DNA of 64,000 nt from Entrophospora sp. SA101 (lineage: Eukaryota; Glomeromycota; Glomeromycetes; Entrophosporales; Entrophosporaceae), in assembly GCA_958430865.1 (NCBI GenBank), contig CAUDNR010000003.1, forward strand, positions 75,609 to 139,608, read 5' to 3'. A program made the position numbers and the translations under genes. Positions 1 to 10,023 of the stretch are shown one piece after another. How positions within the stretch are numbered: position 1 is the first letter of the stretch; each line of letters opens with the position of its first letter. The notes under the pieces were generated by a model that worked only from the letters and a program-made list of their open reading frames with translations, did no database searches and had not been told where the DNA came from.

Positions 1-533
1 TGATAAAAAACCATACTGGTGGATTTTCATGGCTGATGAAAAACATGATAGAATAATCATTGAACCAGTCAAAGTTACTGATATTGTAACCAAGCGAACA
101 TTTAAATTTCAATTCCAAGCTCCTCGTGAACCTGGTTTATATTCTTTCACCTTTTATTTTAAGAGTGATTCATATTTTGGTGCTGATATTAAAAAAGATA
201 TGAAGGTATGATAAAAACAATGATAAATATATATGTAACAAAATATATATTTATACATACTAATATTACATTATATGTATATATAAGTTGGACGTAAAAG
301 ACTTTTCAGAACTTCCACCACAAGAAGAAGTTGATGATGATATATCAGAACCTGAAGAAGATTCTTTGGCAGGTCAAATGAAATTAATGAGAGAACAAGG
401 ATTTGCTGCTGCAATTGCTAATGCTGGTAATGATGATGATGCTAATAATAAAAAGAAAGCCAAAAAATCTGGTGGTGATAGCGACGATAGCGATGATAGC
501 GATGGAGATGGAGACAGTAGCGATGATGATTAA
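1..533 (+). pseudogene. SEC63 3' fragment, inverted duplicate
   Basis: The end of an exon (1-205), an intron (206-287) and the terminal exon (288-533) of SEC63 are present. They encode the final part of the second Sec63 domain and the acidic tail rich in Asp and Ser. The tail runs from DVKDFSELPP to a run of GDSDDSDD-type residues and a TAA stop at 531-533. The segment has no J domain, transmembrane segments or start within the window, so it is a duplicate fragment of the complete gene at 29655-32939 rather than a second gene. If the copy extends far to the left a larger part could exist, but this window cannot show it. Confidence 0.85.
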
Positions 534-853
534 TATTAGCAGTTCAAGTTTTGTGATTGGGTGGCGGATAGTAGTACATTTGACTGCATCACATTGAACT
601 GAATTGACAATTTATTAAATATAATTTATTGTTATTTACTATGCTACTATTTATGTAAATTTTTTATTTTAAAACGGAAAAATTAAATATTTTCATTTCA
701 TTTTTAAATATCATCATTTTAAATATCCATTTAATGCATCAATCATTTGTCTTGTAAAAAAATATAAATGATACATAATTTACAATTTTTAGGATGCCAA
801 AAATAGTTTTATTCAAATAATAAATAATAAATAATATTGCAAATATAAAAATT

Positions 854-1275
854 TTATTTTTTCCTATTTAAAGTGCGTTTAACTACTTTTTTTATAACTT
901 TTGTATTAGGAAAACTTAAATCTTCAAGATTTACTGCGTATGGTGTAGGAATATCTAATCGATAAACAAATAATTAGGTGATTAAAATACTTGTATATGA
1001 ATTGATATATAATAAATATAAAAATTATATATTTACCTGCACCGGTTATTCTTTCCACTGGTGCATCTAAATAATCAAAAATTTCAGTTTCCATAGCTAT
1101 AGCACATATCTCGCTGCCAAACCCGTACTGGGGAAATCCGGAATCAACTGATATCAACCGATTAGTTTTCTTGACCGACTTGACTATTGTGTCAACATCA
1201 AGTGGTCTTATTGATCGCAAATTGATCACCTCAACTGATATCCCACCCTCTTCTTTTTTCTCTAATTGTTGAGCT
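854..1275 (-). pseudogene. PDHB 3' fragment, inverted duplicate
   Basis: On the minus strand, 1037-1275 corresponds to the 3' half of PDHB exon 5 and 854-954 to the last exon, with the intron between them kept. The protein part covers the C-terminal transketolase domain (motif [11 protein letters not shown], then [14 protein letters not shown]). The fragment lacks the N-terminal thiamine-diphosphate domain, so it cannot make an active E1 beta subunit. At 1273-1275 it is joined in frame to a SEC63 exon. The complete gene is at 27404-29334. Confidence 0.88.
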
Positions 1276-1797
1276 TTTAATACGTCAATGGTTATATAAG
1301 GTAACTGGATCAGTGGATTATCATTTATCCACATCGCTTGCACTAACAGTTGAGAAAGTTCCATGCACCTAATAGTTGTTTGTAACCAACGATGTGCTAA
1401 TGCTATTTCCAATAAACCATTTACAAGGTGAACAGATCTTTCAATAATAAAATATCTATCTATATGTGATATATATGATTTGTGCATCATTTGTGAGTAT
1501 TAATATCATTAATTATAATAAATGAATAATAAATCATTTACCTTTTAACAAATTTTTGTCTTTAATGTCTATTCTTAGCAAATGTGAATATGTCAATGCA
1601 TTTGCTTTTTGGGAATACGGTGCAATATACTAGCAGGAACAAAAATAAAAATAAATAAAATAATAAAAATGACAATTAATATTCATTTATATGATATATA
1701 TATATATATATACATGACGCATAATGTATATAAAAAAACACGATAAATAAGCCTACCTTTTTACTTGTTAAGTATTTATCACTAAATCTTTTTTCTA
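1273..1797 (-). pseudogene. SEC63 internal exons, direct duplicate
   Basis: Positions 1273-1797 match 30917-31441 in the same orientation (offset 29644). They contain part of one SEC63 exon (1273-1459, residues around [14 protein letters not shown]), a whole exon (1542-1629, YSQKANALTYSHLL) and the first 41 bases of another (1757-1797), with their introns. The match ends abruptly at 1797/1798 inside coding sequence. Together with the inverted block to the left it forms a chimera of two pieces of one locus. It has no start codon of its own and is not expected to be functional. Confidence 0.88.
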
Positions 1798-1846
1798 AAT
1801 AGGAAAAAAATTAATATAATAATAAATATTAAATTACCAAATTTTA

Positions 1847-2141
1847 AATTCTCTAGAAGGAATTACTTTGAACTGGGTTGGGCTCTTTGTGAAAACCAAA
1901 ATTTTGGAAAGCGTGGTGGAAGTAAACACATGTCTGAACAGGTAAAACAACTTCTAAGAGCCTATTTTTTGTCAGGAAATGTATATAAACAATGCCTGCA
2001 GATCTAAAACTAAGAGTAGAAGCAGGTGCGTTGGATTCAAATGAGTTACCGAAAATAAAAACTATAGAAAATTGGATAATGCATTTTAGTAGAGAACATA
2101 AAAAAGAATCAGCTGAGAAAGAATTGGACATTATGTTATAA
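1847..2141 (+). pseudogene. Fragment of a dispersed transposon-like protein
   Basis: Two plus-strand segments in different frames form one protein fragment. The first reads LGWALCENQNFGKRGG followed by KQLLRAYFLSG. The second reads DSNELPKIKTIENWIMHF and ends in a TAA stop at 2139-2141. A frameshift separates them near 1993. The pattern of a GKRGG motif, then an RAYFLSG helix, then PKIxTIxNWI resembles a high-copy family of transposon-associated proteins that I recall from Rhizophagus genomes; that link is from memory. The fragment begins about 50 bp after the SEC63 copy ends and has no start codon. It is a relic. Confidence 0.5.
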
Positions 2142-3104
2142 ACATACAAACCAATAAATATAATTTTTAGTTTTATGTCATTTTATTATGCATAAAAAAG
2201 TTGGTTTTTATAACCATAATCCCCAATCAAGATTGAAATAGTGCAAAAACAGCTTGGACAAAAAAAATTTTTTTTGATAAAAATATTCGTAACAATCTGT
2301 TTATTGATATCCAAATGTTTGTTTTACAAAAATGCAAATGGAAACATGATGTTATGATAGAAAAGTAAGGTGAACTGGATGATTTTTACTATATATAAAA
2401 TGTTGTAAATGCACCCTGCCAATCACTAATTAAAATTCACTCATTCTTAAAAGAATCATGAATTAAGTATCTAAACTTTGTGTAGGGAATTTAAAAGTTT
2501 TATAATAATATTTGTACTGCTCATGATGTTAATCATCATTGTAACTGGATTTAACTTCTCAATTTGATAATTTCATTACTCACTTATGATTAAGTATTGT
2601 AGCAGTATTTTTTGTTGATTGCAAGCAAGTAGATTTTTTTTATAAAAAAAAATCCACATATTCATTTACCTTAATATAAATATTGATTGTTTAATAAATT
2701 TAATAACAATAGCAATAATAAATAAATAAAAGACATTAAAAAAAAACTATACTTTCCAACTAGACAACCTCATAAAATGACAGTTTTCCTTTTAACATAA
2801 AAAAGTCCATTGAAAGCAAAACAATGTATTATAAGTAAGTAGTGACAAAACATTAATTAGTCTTATTGTTTAATAAAAAAATGGGAAAGAAAAAGAGATG
2901 TGAACACAAAACAAAATATAAAATTAAAAATAGAAATAACCACAGCTAATCAGAGATCACAAAAAACATTTTGCTATCCTTTTAAATTTGTTTGCATCAC
3001 AAAATTTCCAATTATATTACTGGACAGTAAGCATCATTCATATATTTAAAAACATTCAAACTGTTACACAACTTAATCTTTTGTATTTGCTATTGATCAC
3101 TTTG
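2142..3104. other. AT-rich stretch without a recognised gene
   Basis: I see only short reading frames, poly-A and poly-T runs and no splice-supported coding segment on either strand. Confidence 0.5.
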
Positions 3105-3246
3105 CAGGGTTGGCAAACTGACTAGTCCATTGAGAACTGATGATTCATTGCCATTAATAAAACACTAAATATAGCTAAAACATTACACCAATTGACCCAA
3201 TGGATCGCCAATAGATCACCAATGGACTACACATTTGCCAACCCTG
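3105..3246. mobile_element. 142-bp MITE-like inverted-repeat element
   Basis: The ends are inverted repeats of about 27 bp. The left end begins CAGGGTTGGCAAACTG and continues to GACTAGTCCATTG; the reverse complement of the right end begins CAGGGTTGGCAAATG and continues to TAGTCCATTG. The outer 13 bases match perfectly. The sequence GATCAC lies 4 bp outside the left end (3095-3100) and directly after the right end (3247-3252), so a target duplication is possible but its edges are not clean. There is no coding capacity, as expected for a non-autonomous DNA transposon. The CAGGG start would fit several cut-and-paste superfamilies; I do not assign one. Confidence 0.75.
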
Positions 3247-3639
3247 GATCACATACTGCTAATGGTGAAAGAAGGAATGGTACAGATGATTATAAAACTC
3301 ATTTATCATTAATTCAAAATTAATCAATAAAAAAACAAACAAAGAGACAGTTGTGGTTGAAAAGGCAAAAAAAATTGACATCCAACTATCAAAGAAAAAG
3401 TTGATGATATTGATAAGTTAAAATCTTTTGGTATACAAACTTCAGGTAATTAAATTAAAGGTTATATCAATAAAAGTGATCAAAATAGTCATTTATCATT
3501 GTATAATTTTAGGCTTGGATGTAATGTATTTAAAATTTCCAGAACTTTATTTATATCATGAAATTATGTCTTTTAAATTTCCAGAAACAATCCAAGCATA
3601 AGAAATTTAGCTAATTCACTATTGTACTAAGGTTGCTTG

Positions 3640-3815
3640 CCAAAACTCCTCCAGAAATCAATCAGCAGGGTTTCAGTAGGTTACACATTAATTGTTTATT
3701 AGAGTTTCAGCAGAGTTTCACATTTTGAGGTTTCGCCATTTTGGCATAGTTTCAACAGGATTTTTGATAAGATTTAATATAGTTTTCAGCAATTGCTGAG
3801 AAGGTTTCGCCCACA
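3640..3815. repeat. Dispersed GTTTCAGCAGAGTTTCA-type repeat, copy A
   Basis: This stretch shares a long, slightly diverged match with 17027-17195. Shared pieces are CCAGAAATCAATCAGCAG, a block around TAATTGTTTATTAGAGTTTC, and repeated AGTTTCAGCA units. It shows short internal tandem reuse of the GTTTCA word. Nothing coding is visible. Confidence 0.7.
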
Positions 3816-3936
3816 ACCTTAATTGTTACTAATTCAGTTAAGGGTGAGTATGTATATGTATATATATGTTACTGTTTGAATACTTGATCAATTTTTTATA
3901 ATTTTGTAGTCAATAATATTTCAAAATTGTAATATA

Positions 3937-4360
3937 GTTGGCTTGGTCTAAAGACCTCCTAAATTTTGGGCAAATTTTAAAAGTATAGAAGTCACTTTCT
4001 GTCCTACCATTTAAAAAAATAGCTCTATTAGTTGATAGAATATGACTTTAGTTTTAATGTAATAGAGAGATTTTCTCAAAAAAAATATTTGTTGTAGAGT
4101 TCTATTCTTTTTTAAAACATGCACTTTACTATGCTCGCGAGGAATTTGTCCACTATAATCATTTCTAAATTTAGGAAAAATATTACCAAATTTAGACTAG
4201 CTATTGACTATCGTATCTAAATTTGGCAGTAAGAAAACTAAGATCATGCAAAGTCCTATTTTTTGAAAAATTTTATTACATTTTTGAACGAATCACAAAA
4301 TTGCTATTTTGAAATTTGGTCGCATGGCGCAGCAATAGGGGGTCTTTAGACCAAGCCAAC
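3937..4360. mobile_element. 424-bp inverted-repeat element
   Basis: The element starts GTTGGCTTGGTCTAAAGACC and ends with the exact reverse complement GGTCTTTAGACCAAGCCAAC, a perfect 20-bp terminal inverted repeat. AT-rich flanks (AATATA on the left, CATATAATG on the right) allow an ATATA target duplication. The interior is AT-rich and non-coding. A 75-residue reading frame overlapping its right end (4316-4543) is not supported as a gene. This is a MITE or foldback element of unassigned family. Confidence 0.78.
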
Positions 4361-5054
4361 CATATAATGAATGTAATATTTGGTAACTTATCAATGATGA
4401 TGATCAAAATACACCACCATAATGATGCTGTCTGTAAATATTTACAATTTTTACAGAATAAGAGTTGTCATATTACAGAACACTTAAAGTCATTTACAGA
4501 CAGCATCTATACACCACCATTTGCAAAAGAAATGGTTGGTTAAATAACCACTTATAGGATAAAGGAAGCAGAAGAAAAAAAAATAATTGAAAAATAAATA
4601 ATGCATCTTTAATTAGTTTCTGACAATAAATAAAAAAGTAAAAAAAATCTATATACTTGACAATGAATTAGGCAAGGCTATATATCTATTTTAATAACTA
4701 ATAATGCTGATATTGATAATATAATTCATCCACAACATCTCCAAATATTGCGATTTAACCAAAACATGTATGATTGATACACAAATATTATTGACAGAAT
4801 TTTTTTTTAAAAAACTATAATATAATAATTTAAAAGCAGTGAAAAATCACCTGACCAAACATTAATTACTGATTGATAATGAAGTCTTATTTACTAATAA
4901 ACAGCCAATAGTAATATTTTTTTTGAATTTTTTTAGCAGGAACAACAACAGTCTTGTTTATGGGAATAATTGCTTATTTGTGAAGAAACAAAAAAAAACA
5001 GAATGAATTAATAATATTAATTATCATATTTAATCCCTTTTTTCTTGGATAAAA
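4361..5054. other. AT-rich stretch without a recognised gene
   Basis: No coding segment with splice support was found. A stretch such as ACAGCATCTATACACCACCA recurs in related form (4421 and 4501), suggesting small local repeats. Confidence 0.4.
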
Positions 5055-5320
5055 ATTCAAGTGTTTATCATTTATTTTGAAAATATAAGGAGTAATTTTT
5101 TCAAAATACTTCTAATAGTACTATAATTCTTAGGTTCCATGGTAGGACTAGCTTCATATTAATTGTTCTTATATAGTAATAGGGGCAGTTCTATATATCA
5201 CTTAACAAATGGACATTATTATTATAAAACTAATTGTGATGATTGTGATCCCTGAAATTTTTGGCAATACCGATGTTCACTTTCTGGTTTTGTTGCATTA
5301 TGCCCTATATAGTAATATAT
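5055..5320 (-). repeat. Diverged transposon-protein relic, copy A
   Basis: This segment aligns by eye with 16165-16340. Both read CAAGTGT, then a block around CATTTATTTTGAA, then a block around AAACGCTTCTAAT or AAATACTTCTAAT, and then GTTGCA near the end. On the minus strand short in-frame pieces look coding, but stops interrupt them. The likely source is an old mobile-element protein, related to the remnant at 15752-16100 through its neighbour at 16165. Confidence 0.5.
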
Positions 5321-5589
5321 AGGTTTTCTTCACTATCCTGATCAATAAATTCATTTAACATTAATTCTGGTAGTAACACACAAGGAGGTGAGAATACCAT
5401 TAACAACAACAACATCAATGTTTTATACGTGGGTATGAGCTGTGTAAAACAATTGGGCTTAGCATACACACTTGTAGGAGAGCTAACAACACAAGACCAG
5501 CCCCAATAGAAGGGTGATTGAAGAACCACCACTATCCAAACCAAAAAGTAATTAGCACCAGAAATAATGATATGCATTGTTTAACAATA

Positions 5590-5946
5590 AAGACAAAACT
5601 TTGACTCTAACAATAACACTAACACTAATAATGGCATTGGCAATAATAATAGTGGTAATAATAATGGTGATAATACTTATAGAAATAAATTCTATAGTGA
5701 TTAATTAAGTCCTACAATAGGAACAAAAATAATCATAAGAATGGCAATAATTTCAGCATTATTGATTTCAATAAGAACTTTAACAACAGTAATAACAAAA
5801 TCAGTAATAACAATAATAATCTCAACAACAAGATTCTCCTCTAGGCAGGTCATCATGACTACAATTAAGGCCAGAGTGATTTTTCAACAAGCAATATGCT
5901 TTCATCTGATAAAAAAGTAATTAGTGACTCTGACTTTAATGTCTGA
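5590..5946 (+). pseudogene. Asn-rich coding relic
   Basis: On the plus strand the DNA reads as long Asn runs (AAT and AAC codons) broken by stops. It is followed by a compact, coding-like end (SDFSTSNMLSSDKKVISD) with a TGA stop near 5944. Asn-rich linkers before a short conserved tail are seen in the intact kinase at 24415-26025, so this may be the worn 3' end of a related gene. There are several in-frame stops upstream and no catalytic domain is visible. Identity is uncertain. Confidence 0.35.
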
Positions 5947-6388
5947 ATTTGAAACACATGTACATGATGATTTTTCTTGATTTTGACTTAAGTTAACTAT
6001 GCATAATAATAAATACATAACAGAATAAAACTGTTAGTGACTGAGTTTGGAATACACATAGGCTGGTCAATATTGGTATGTAGAATCTTTACATAAGACA
6101 GGTTTAGGTATAGGTTTTGTGAGTTTTAATTTTGAATCACTAGATGAAGTTATTCTTTAAATAATGTAAGTTTTATTTTCAATTCTATTAAATTCTTTAT
6201 CAATGAGAATTTTAAAGGTAATCAAATAAACTATTTATTTAATAACAATAAAAATCTGAGTTATCATCAATAAATCCTCCCCAAAAAGAAATTATGAATA
6301 AAGAGTTAGTGTTATCCCCCAAAACAAAAAAATCATTAAATCAACCAAGTCAAATTTTCAATTTTATAAAAACATTTTATTTTATATA

Positions 6389-7721
6389 ATGTCATATATT
6401 GATTTATTATTATCAATACCACCAGAAAGAAAGGGATTTGTATTTAAAACTGACAATGAAACAAGAAATAATGCAGTAGTTAATTTTGATAAAGAAAGTA
6501 GAAAAAAAATTTTTTCATTGGTCAAAAAAAAATAAGGAGCTTTCTGGAAATGAAAAAGAGTATTGGTCTTGGACATCTGGGAATAATATAATTGATGACT
6601 TTATTCAACAATGTCAAATGAAATCATCTCTGCCAAACCATATTTTAGAAATTGATACCTTTTGAGCAATTTGAAGATATAAAAAAGTTGGCATAAGGTG
6701 GATTTAGTTCAATTTATGCTGCTAGATGGATAAGAGAAAGCATTGATGATTATGATGAAATTAAAAAAGAATTTAATTATTATGAAAAGCAAAAGGTAGT
6801 ATTAAAAAGTTTAAATGATTCAAATAATCCAGGAAAAGGTTTTTTGATGAGGTTAGTAGTTATCATTAAAAACAAAAATAAATGATACTTATTGCATAAT
6901 ACTAATTGATTTTATATTTATTTTCAGGCAGTGAATTATTGTAAAATTAAAAACCACTATTGTTCAATGCTATTGTATGACTAAATTTCCAGATAATGGA
7001 AATTATGCAATAGTTTAAATTATTATCTAGAAAAAAATTTAAGGAGTAATTTGCATTAAAAGACAGAATTACTACCTTTAAATGCATTATGTCATATACA
7101 TGAAAAATATTTAATTCATTGTGATTTACATGGTGGTAATATACTTATGCAAAGAAGTTATTGTTATATTACAGATTTAGGATTATGTGGACCAGTTGAT
7201 GAAAAGTTTTCAAATAAAGTCTATAGAATTGTATCATATGTTGCACCCAAGTAACTTAGAGGCAAAAAGAACACAAAAGAATCTGATATTTATAGTGTTG
7301 GGATGTTAATATGGGAAATATTTGCAGGTCATCCACCATTTAACAATAGAGCTCATAATCATCATCATTTAATTTTTGATATATGTGCAGAAGGTTTGCG
7401 ACCACCAATATTACTAAAATGCCTTATGGTTGTGTACAAATGATGCAAAGGCGTTGGGATGTGAGTCCATCTAAAAGACCAACCATTAGAGAGTTTCTGG
7501 TATTTGCTGAAAATAAACATGGGAGAATTAATAATAATAATAATGCTACTATTAGTGGTGATAGTGCTTTGCAACAATCACACAAATCACATCCAGATGC
7601 ATGCCACACAAGTAGAATATTGGATGAAGAGATTGCTAAATCCAAAAGTTTAACAAGTAATGATAATTCATTAAATGATCTTGATTTTAACTCTAAAGTT
7701 GATTTTAACAAAGGCGAATAA
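6389..7721 (+). pseudogene. Decayed Tyr-kinase-like kinase, paralog of 24415-26025
   Basis: The segment follows the kinase at 24415-26025 from an equivalent ATG (6389) to its tail but is broken many times. A frameshift occurs after the N-terminal helix. The Cys-x2-Cys module is deleted, so the text jumps to WTSGNNIIDDFIQQC. Stops or shifts interrupt the Gly-rich loop (GGFSSIYAARW), the hinge, the segment after VAPK and the C-lobe. Still readable are the intron position near 6850-6927, the catalytic loop HCDLHGGN and the metal loop ITDLGLCGPVDE. The last 112 codons (7383-7721) remain open and carry the HPDAxHTSRILDEEIAKS tail found in the intact paralog. Confidence 0.85.
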
Positions 7722-8234
7722 AAATTCATTATTAATTGAGAAATTATTATTACTAACAATATTTTTTATTCCGATTTAATATTAATCAATAAACATTAGA
7801 TTCTAATAATAATAGTAAAGGAAAAGGTATTGAGAAAATTGATAAGGTTGATGAATTATCAATTGATGATTGATTAATTTAATATTCACTATAAATCTAT
7901 TCATTATATTGATTTATCTTTTGATCTTTTTTTTTAATTTATTTCTTAAGAATAAAATGTATAATAATATTAACTAGGTCTTTAAAAGACCGGTCCCAAG
8001 ACCAGCTCATTTTTTAACATAGATCAAATTACCAAATAAAAACAAATAAAAAATTATGTACAATTTGTAAAATCACCTCCAAAAAAAAATAATTGCTTTA
8101 TTGCTTTTTCATTTATTATTTTGACAAGTTAAACAAATTATGAATCATAGAACTCGCGAATTTATTCTACTTTTAAAAAGACTAAAAGCGTTAATATAAT
8201 TTATTCACTTAATTAATTTGAATTCATTCATTGA
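7722..8234. other. AT-rich stretch without a recognised gene
   Basis: No gene was found. A short palindromic word (GGTCTTTAAAAGACC) lies at about 7977-7992, similar to but not matching the end of the 3937-4360 element. Confidence 0.4.
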
Positions 8235-8601
8235 TCAATCTTTAGCAAAATTCAACCGAGGATTTCCTCCTTCGTCATCCATGGGACCATTTAAAGATCC
8301 AAATTTATCTTTATTATTATTATTATTATTATGATTGTATAACCAAGAAATTTCAGATTTTTGGTGAATATAAAATTTAATCTTTCCTTCGGGTTAATGA
8401 GAGATTAAAATTTAAGTTTCTCACGTGAGTAACTAGTGAGCTGGCAAGCAAGCTTATCAGGCCTAGCAGACTCATGCAGACCTTTTATTAAACAACCCAG
8501 TTCACGCCAAATGTTTGCGGTCATAAATTTTTCTTGTTGCATTTGGGCTCTTTTAAAGAGATTCTTGGTAATCTCCCAGAGTCTAGACGTTGATTCCGGA
8601 T
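8235..8601 (-). CDS. Unidentified gene, two 3' exons (5' part not resolved)
   Basis: On the minus strand an exon at 8425-8601 (acceptor TTTCAG, donor GTGAGA) reads DPESTSRLWEITKNLFKRAQ and then QQEKFMTANIWRELG and LHESARPDKL. It splices in phase to 8235-8308 (KFGSLNGPMDDEGGNPRLNF), which ends with TGA. Without splicing the first exon would stop 11 bases beyond the donor. Composition is clearly coding, with a helical segment rich in Gln, Lys and Glu and a short acidic tail. The upstream exon must end in phase 1. A minus-strand open stretch around 8870-8990 is a candidate but I could not join it. I do not recognise the family. Confidence 0.6.
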
Positions 8602-9828
8602 CTGAAAGGAAAATTTAATTAAATCTGATACTTCCAAAGCTTTATTATTTCATTTCAATGATCTTTAAGGAACTAGATAGCAATTTTATTCCAAGGCGAG
8701 ATCTTGTGTGTTGTGATCAAGGCTCCAAACAGATCAGATCATATCACTATTAAATTTAGATAGAATGCTTTAAGTGCATCCAGGATATTTGCACTTGAAA
8801 TTTTTTATTCCTAAATAACAGATTTTTACTTTGTTCTTGGGCAATTCACATTTTTAAATTTTTTTCACCGTGAATTTTTTTAAATCTGAAGCACTTGCCG
8901 CTATCTTTTCCATTTTCCTCACCATCAACTTCACCATCAACTTCTTTGCTGCTATAATAATAAAACTATTTTCCTCGTCATTATCGTTGAAATTGATAGT
9001 CTAAGTATTGAAAATCTTTTCCACCTTTACAACAATTATTAAATATTTTTTATTAATTAATTCATGCATTGCAAGAATATGCCAAACTCGCAATACAATA
9101 ATCAATAATCGGACCTGGATTTTATCGATCTTATTTGCAATAAATAATACTTGATTAATATTAATCATATATTTCCTTTAAAAAATTGTACTTTTGGGTG
9201 TTTTGGGAGTTTTTAGCATTTGAAATTTTTTCTATTATAAAAATAAAATCAACGAAAAAAAATTAAATTAATTAAATTACAAAGTCATATATAATATTAG
9301 TGTTATTAATAAATCCATACATATAATCATTTAGTACTATTTATTATGATGAGATCATGATTTTGTTGAATATGTTTTGAATAAATAATTACGCGAAATA
9401 AATCACTAATACTATTATATAGTATTATTAGTATTTAATTAAGTCGGGAAAAATAAAATAAAAATTATTTTACTGTTTATTAGTATTGAAGTTTAAAATA
9501 AATAAAAATAGATTTTATCAAAATTGCAAACAGAGTAATATAATGGTTATTTTTTGAACGTATTAATTAAATATTAATAGCTTTATTTGTTATTTAAAAT
9601 ACATAAAGCAATAAAACTTTTTTCTGAATTATAGCATCCGTAACAATATTGTAATATAAATGTGCTTTTTTTTATTACTATAATATTCCTTGCATTTATT
9701 TTTTTCTGGTTCGAGGCCTTCAAGTTAAAGGTCATGGTTATTAAGAAAACATTGAGATTATGATGGCTGATACATATATATATGTATATATTAGTTATTC
9801 AAAAATGGAATATTTTTTATTTTTACAG
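8602..9828. other. Intergenic or unresolved upstream region
   Basis: It may hold further 5' exons of the minus-strand gene at 8235-8601, with a coding-like stretch near 8870-8990. The rest is AT-rich without a supported gene. Confidence 0.35.
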
Positions 9829-10023
9829 TTGGTACTTGTGAGCCTCACTACACTGACTGTTTCAGTATTGAATCTTGATTTCCTTTTCACACTAATGCAT
9901 ATGGTTGAATTCATACTAATAATGTTAATATTACTGCTTATCACAGTATCTTTCCCGCGTATTTGTTTATAAGCAAGTACAAAGGACAAAGAGACGTAGA
10001 TCTTTCTTTGGTTTACAGGAATA
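9829..10023 (+). pseudogene. Isolated exon with two in-frame TGA stops
   Basis: The segment lies between a good acceptor (TTTTTACAG, ending 9828) and a perfect donor (GTAAGT from 10024). In one frame it reads GTCEPHYTDCFSIES, stop, FPFHTNAYG, stop, then IHTNNVNITAYHSIFPAYLF and KGQRDVDLSLVYRN. The amino-acid pattern looks like real protein and both interruptions are TGA, which points to decay of a once functional exon. No neighbouring exon could be joined. The family is not recognised. The plus-strand frame 9760-9972 that overlaps it in another frame is not supported. Confidence 0.45.

Larger units (their letters stand above)
1..1275. repeat. Inverted copy of the PDHB/SEC63 3' junction
   Basis: This block is the reverse complement of 28913-30187: position x here pairs with 30188 minus x. 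I saw no mismatch in the stretches compared. It carries the last two exons of SEC63 (now on the plus strand), the convergent intergenic spacer and the last exons of PDHB (now on the minus strand). The copy continues left of the window. At its right end it joins another SEC63 segment through a 3-bp overlap (GCT, 1273-1275). Confidence 0.93.

Noticed and set aside
403..597. Plus-strand frame of 64 codons over the SEC63 tail
   Set aside because: Other-frame shadow of the acidic SEC63 terminal exon; the same shadow appears at 29591-29785.
4316..4543. Plus-strand 75-codon frame
   Set aside because: Starts inside the end of an inverted-repeat element and shows no protein family pattern.
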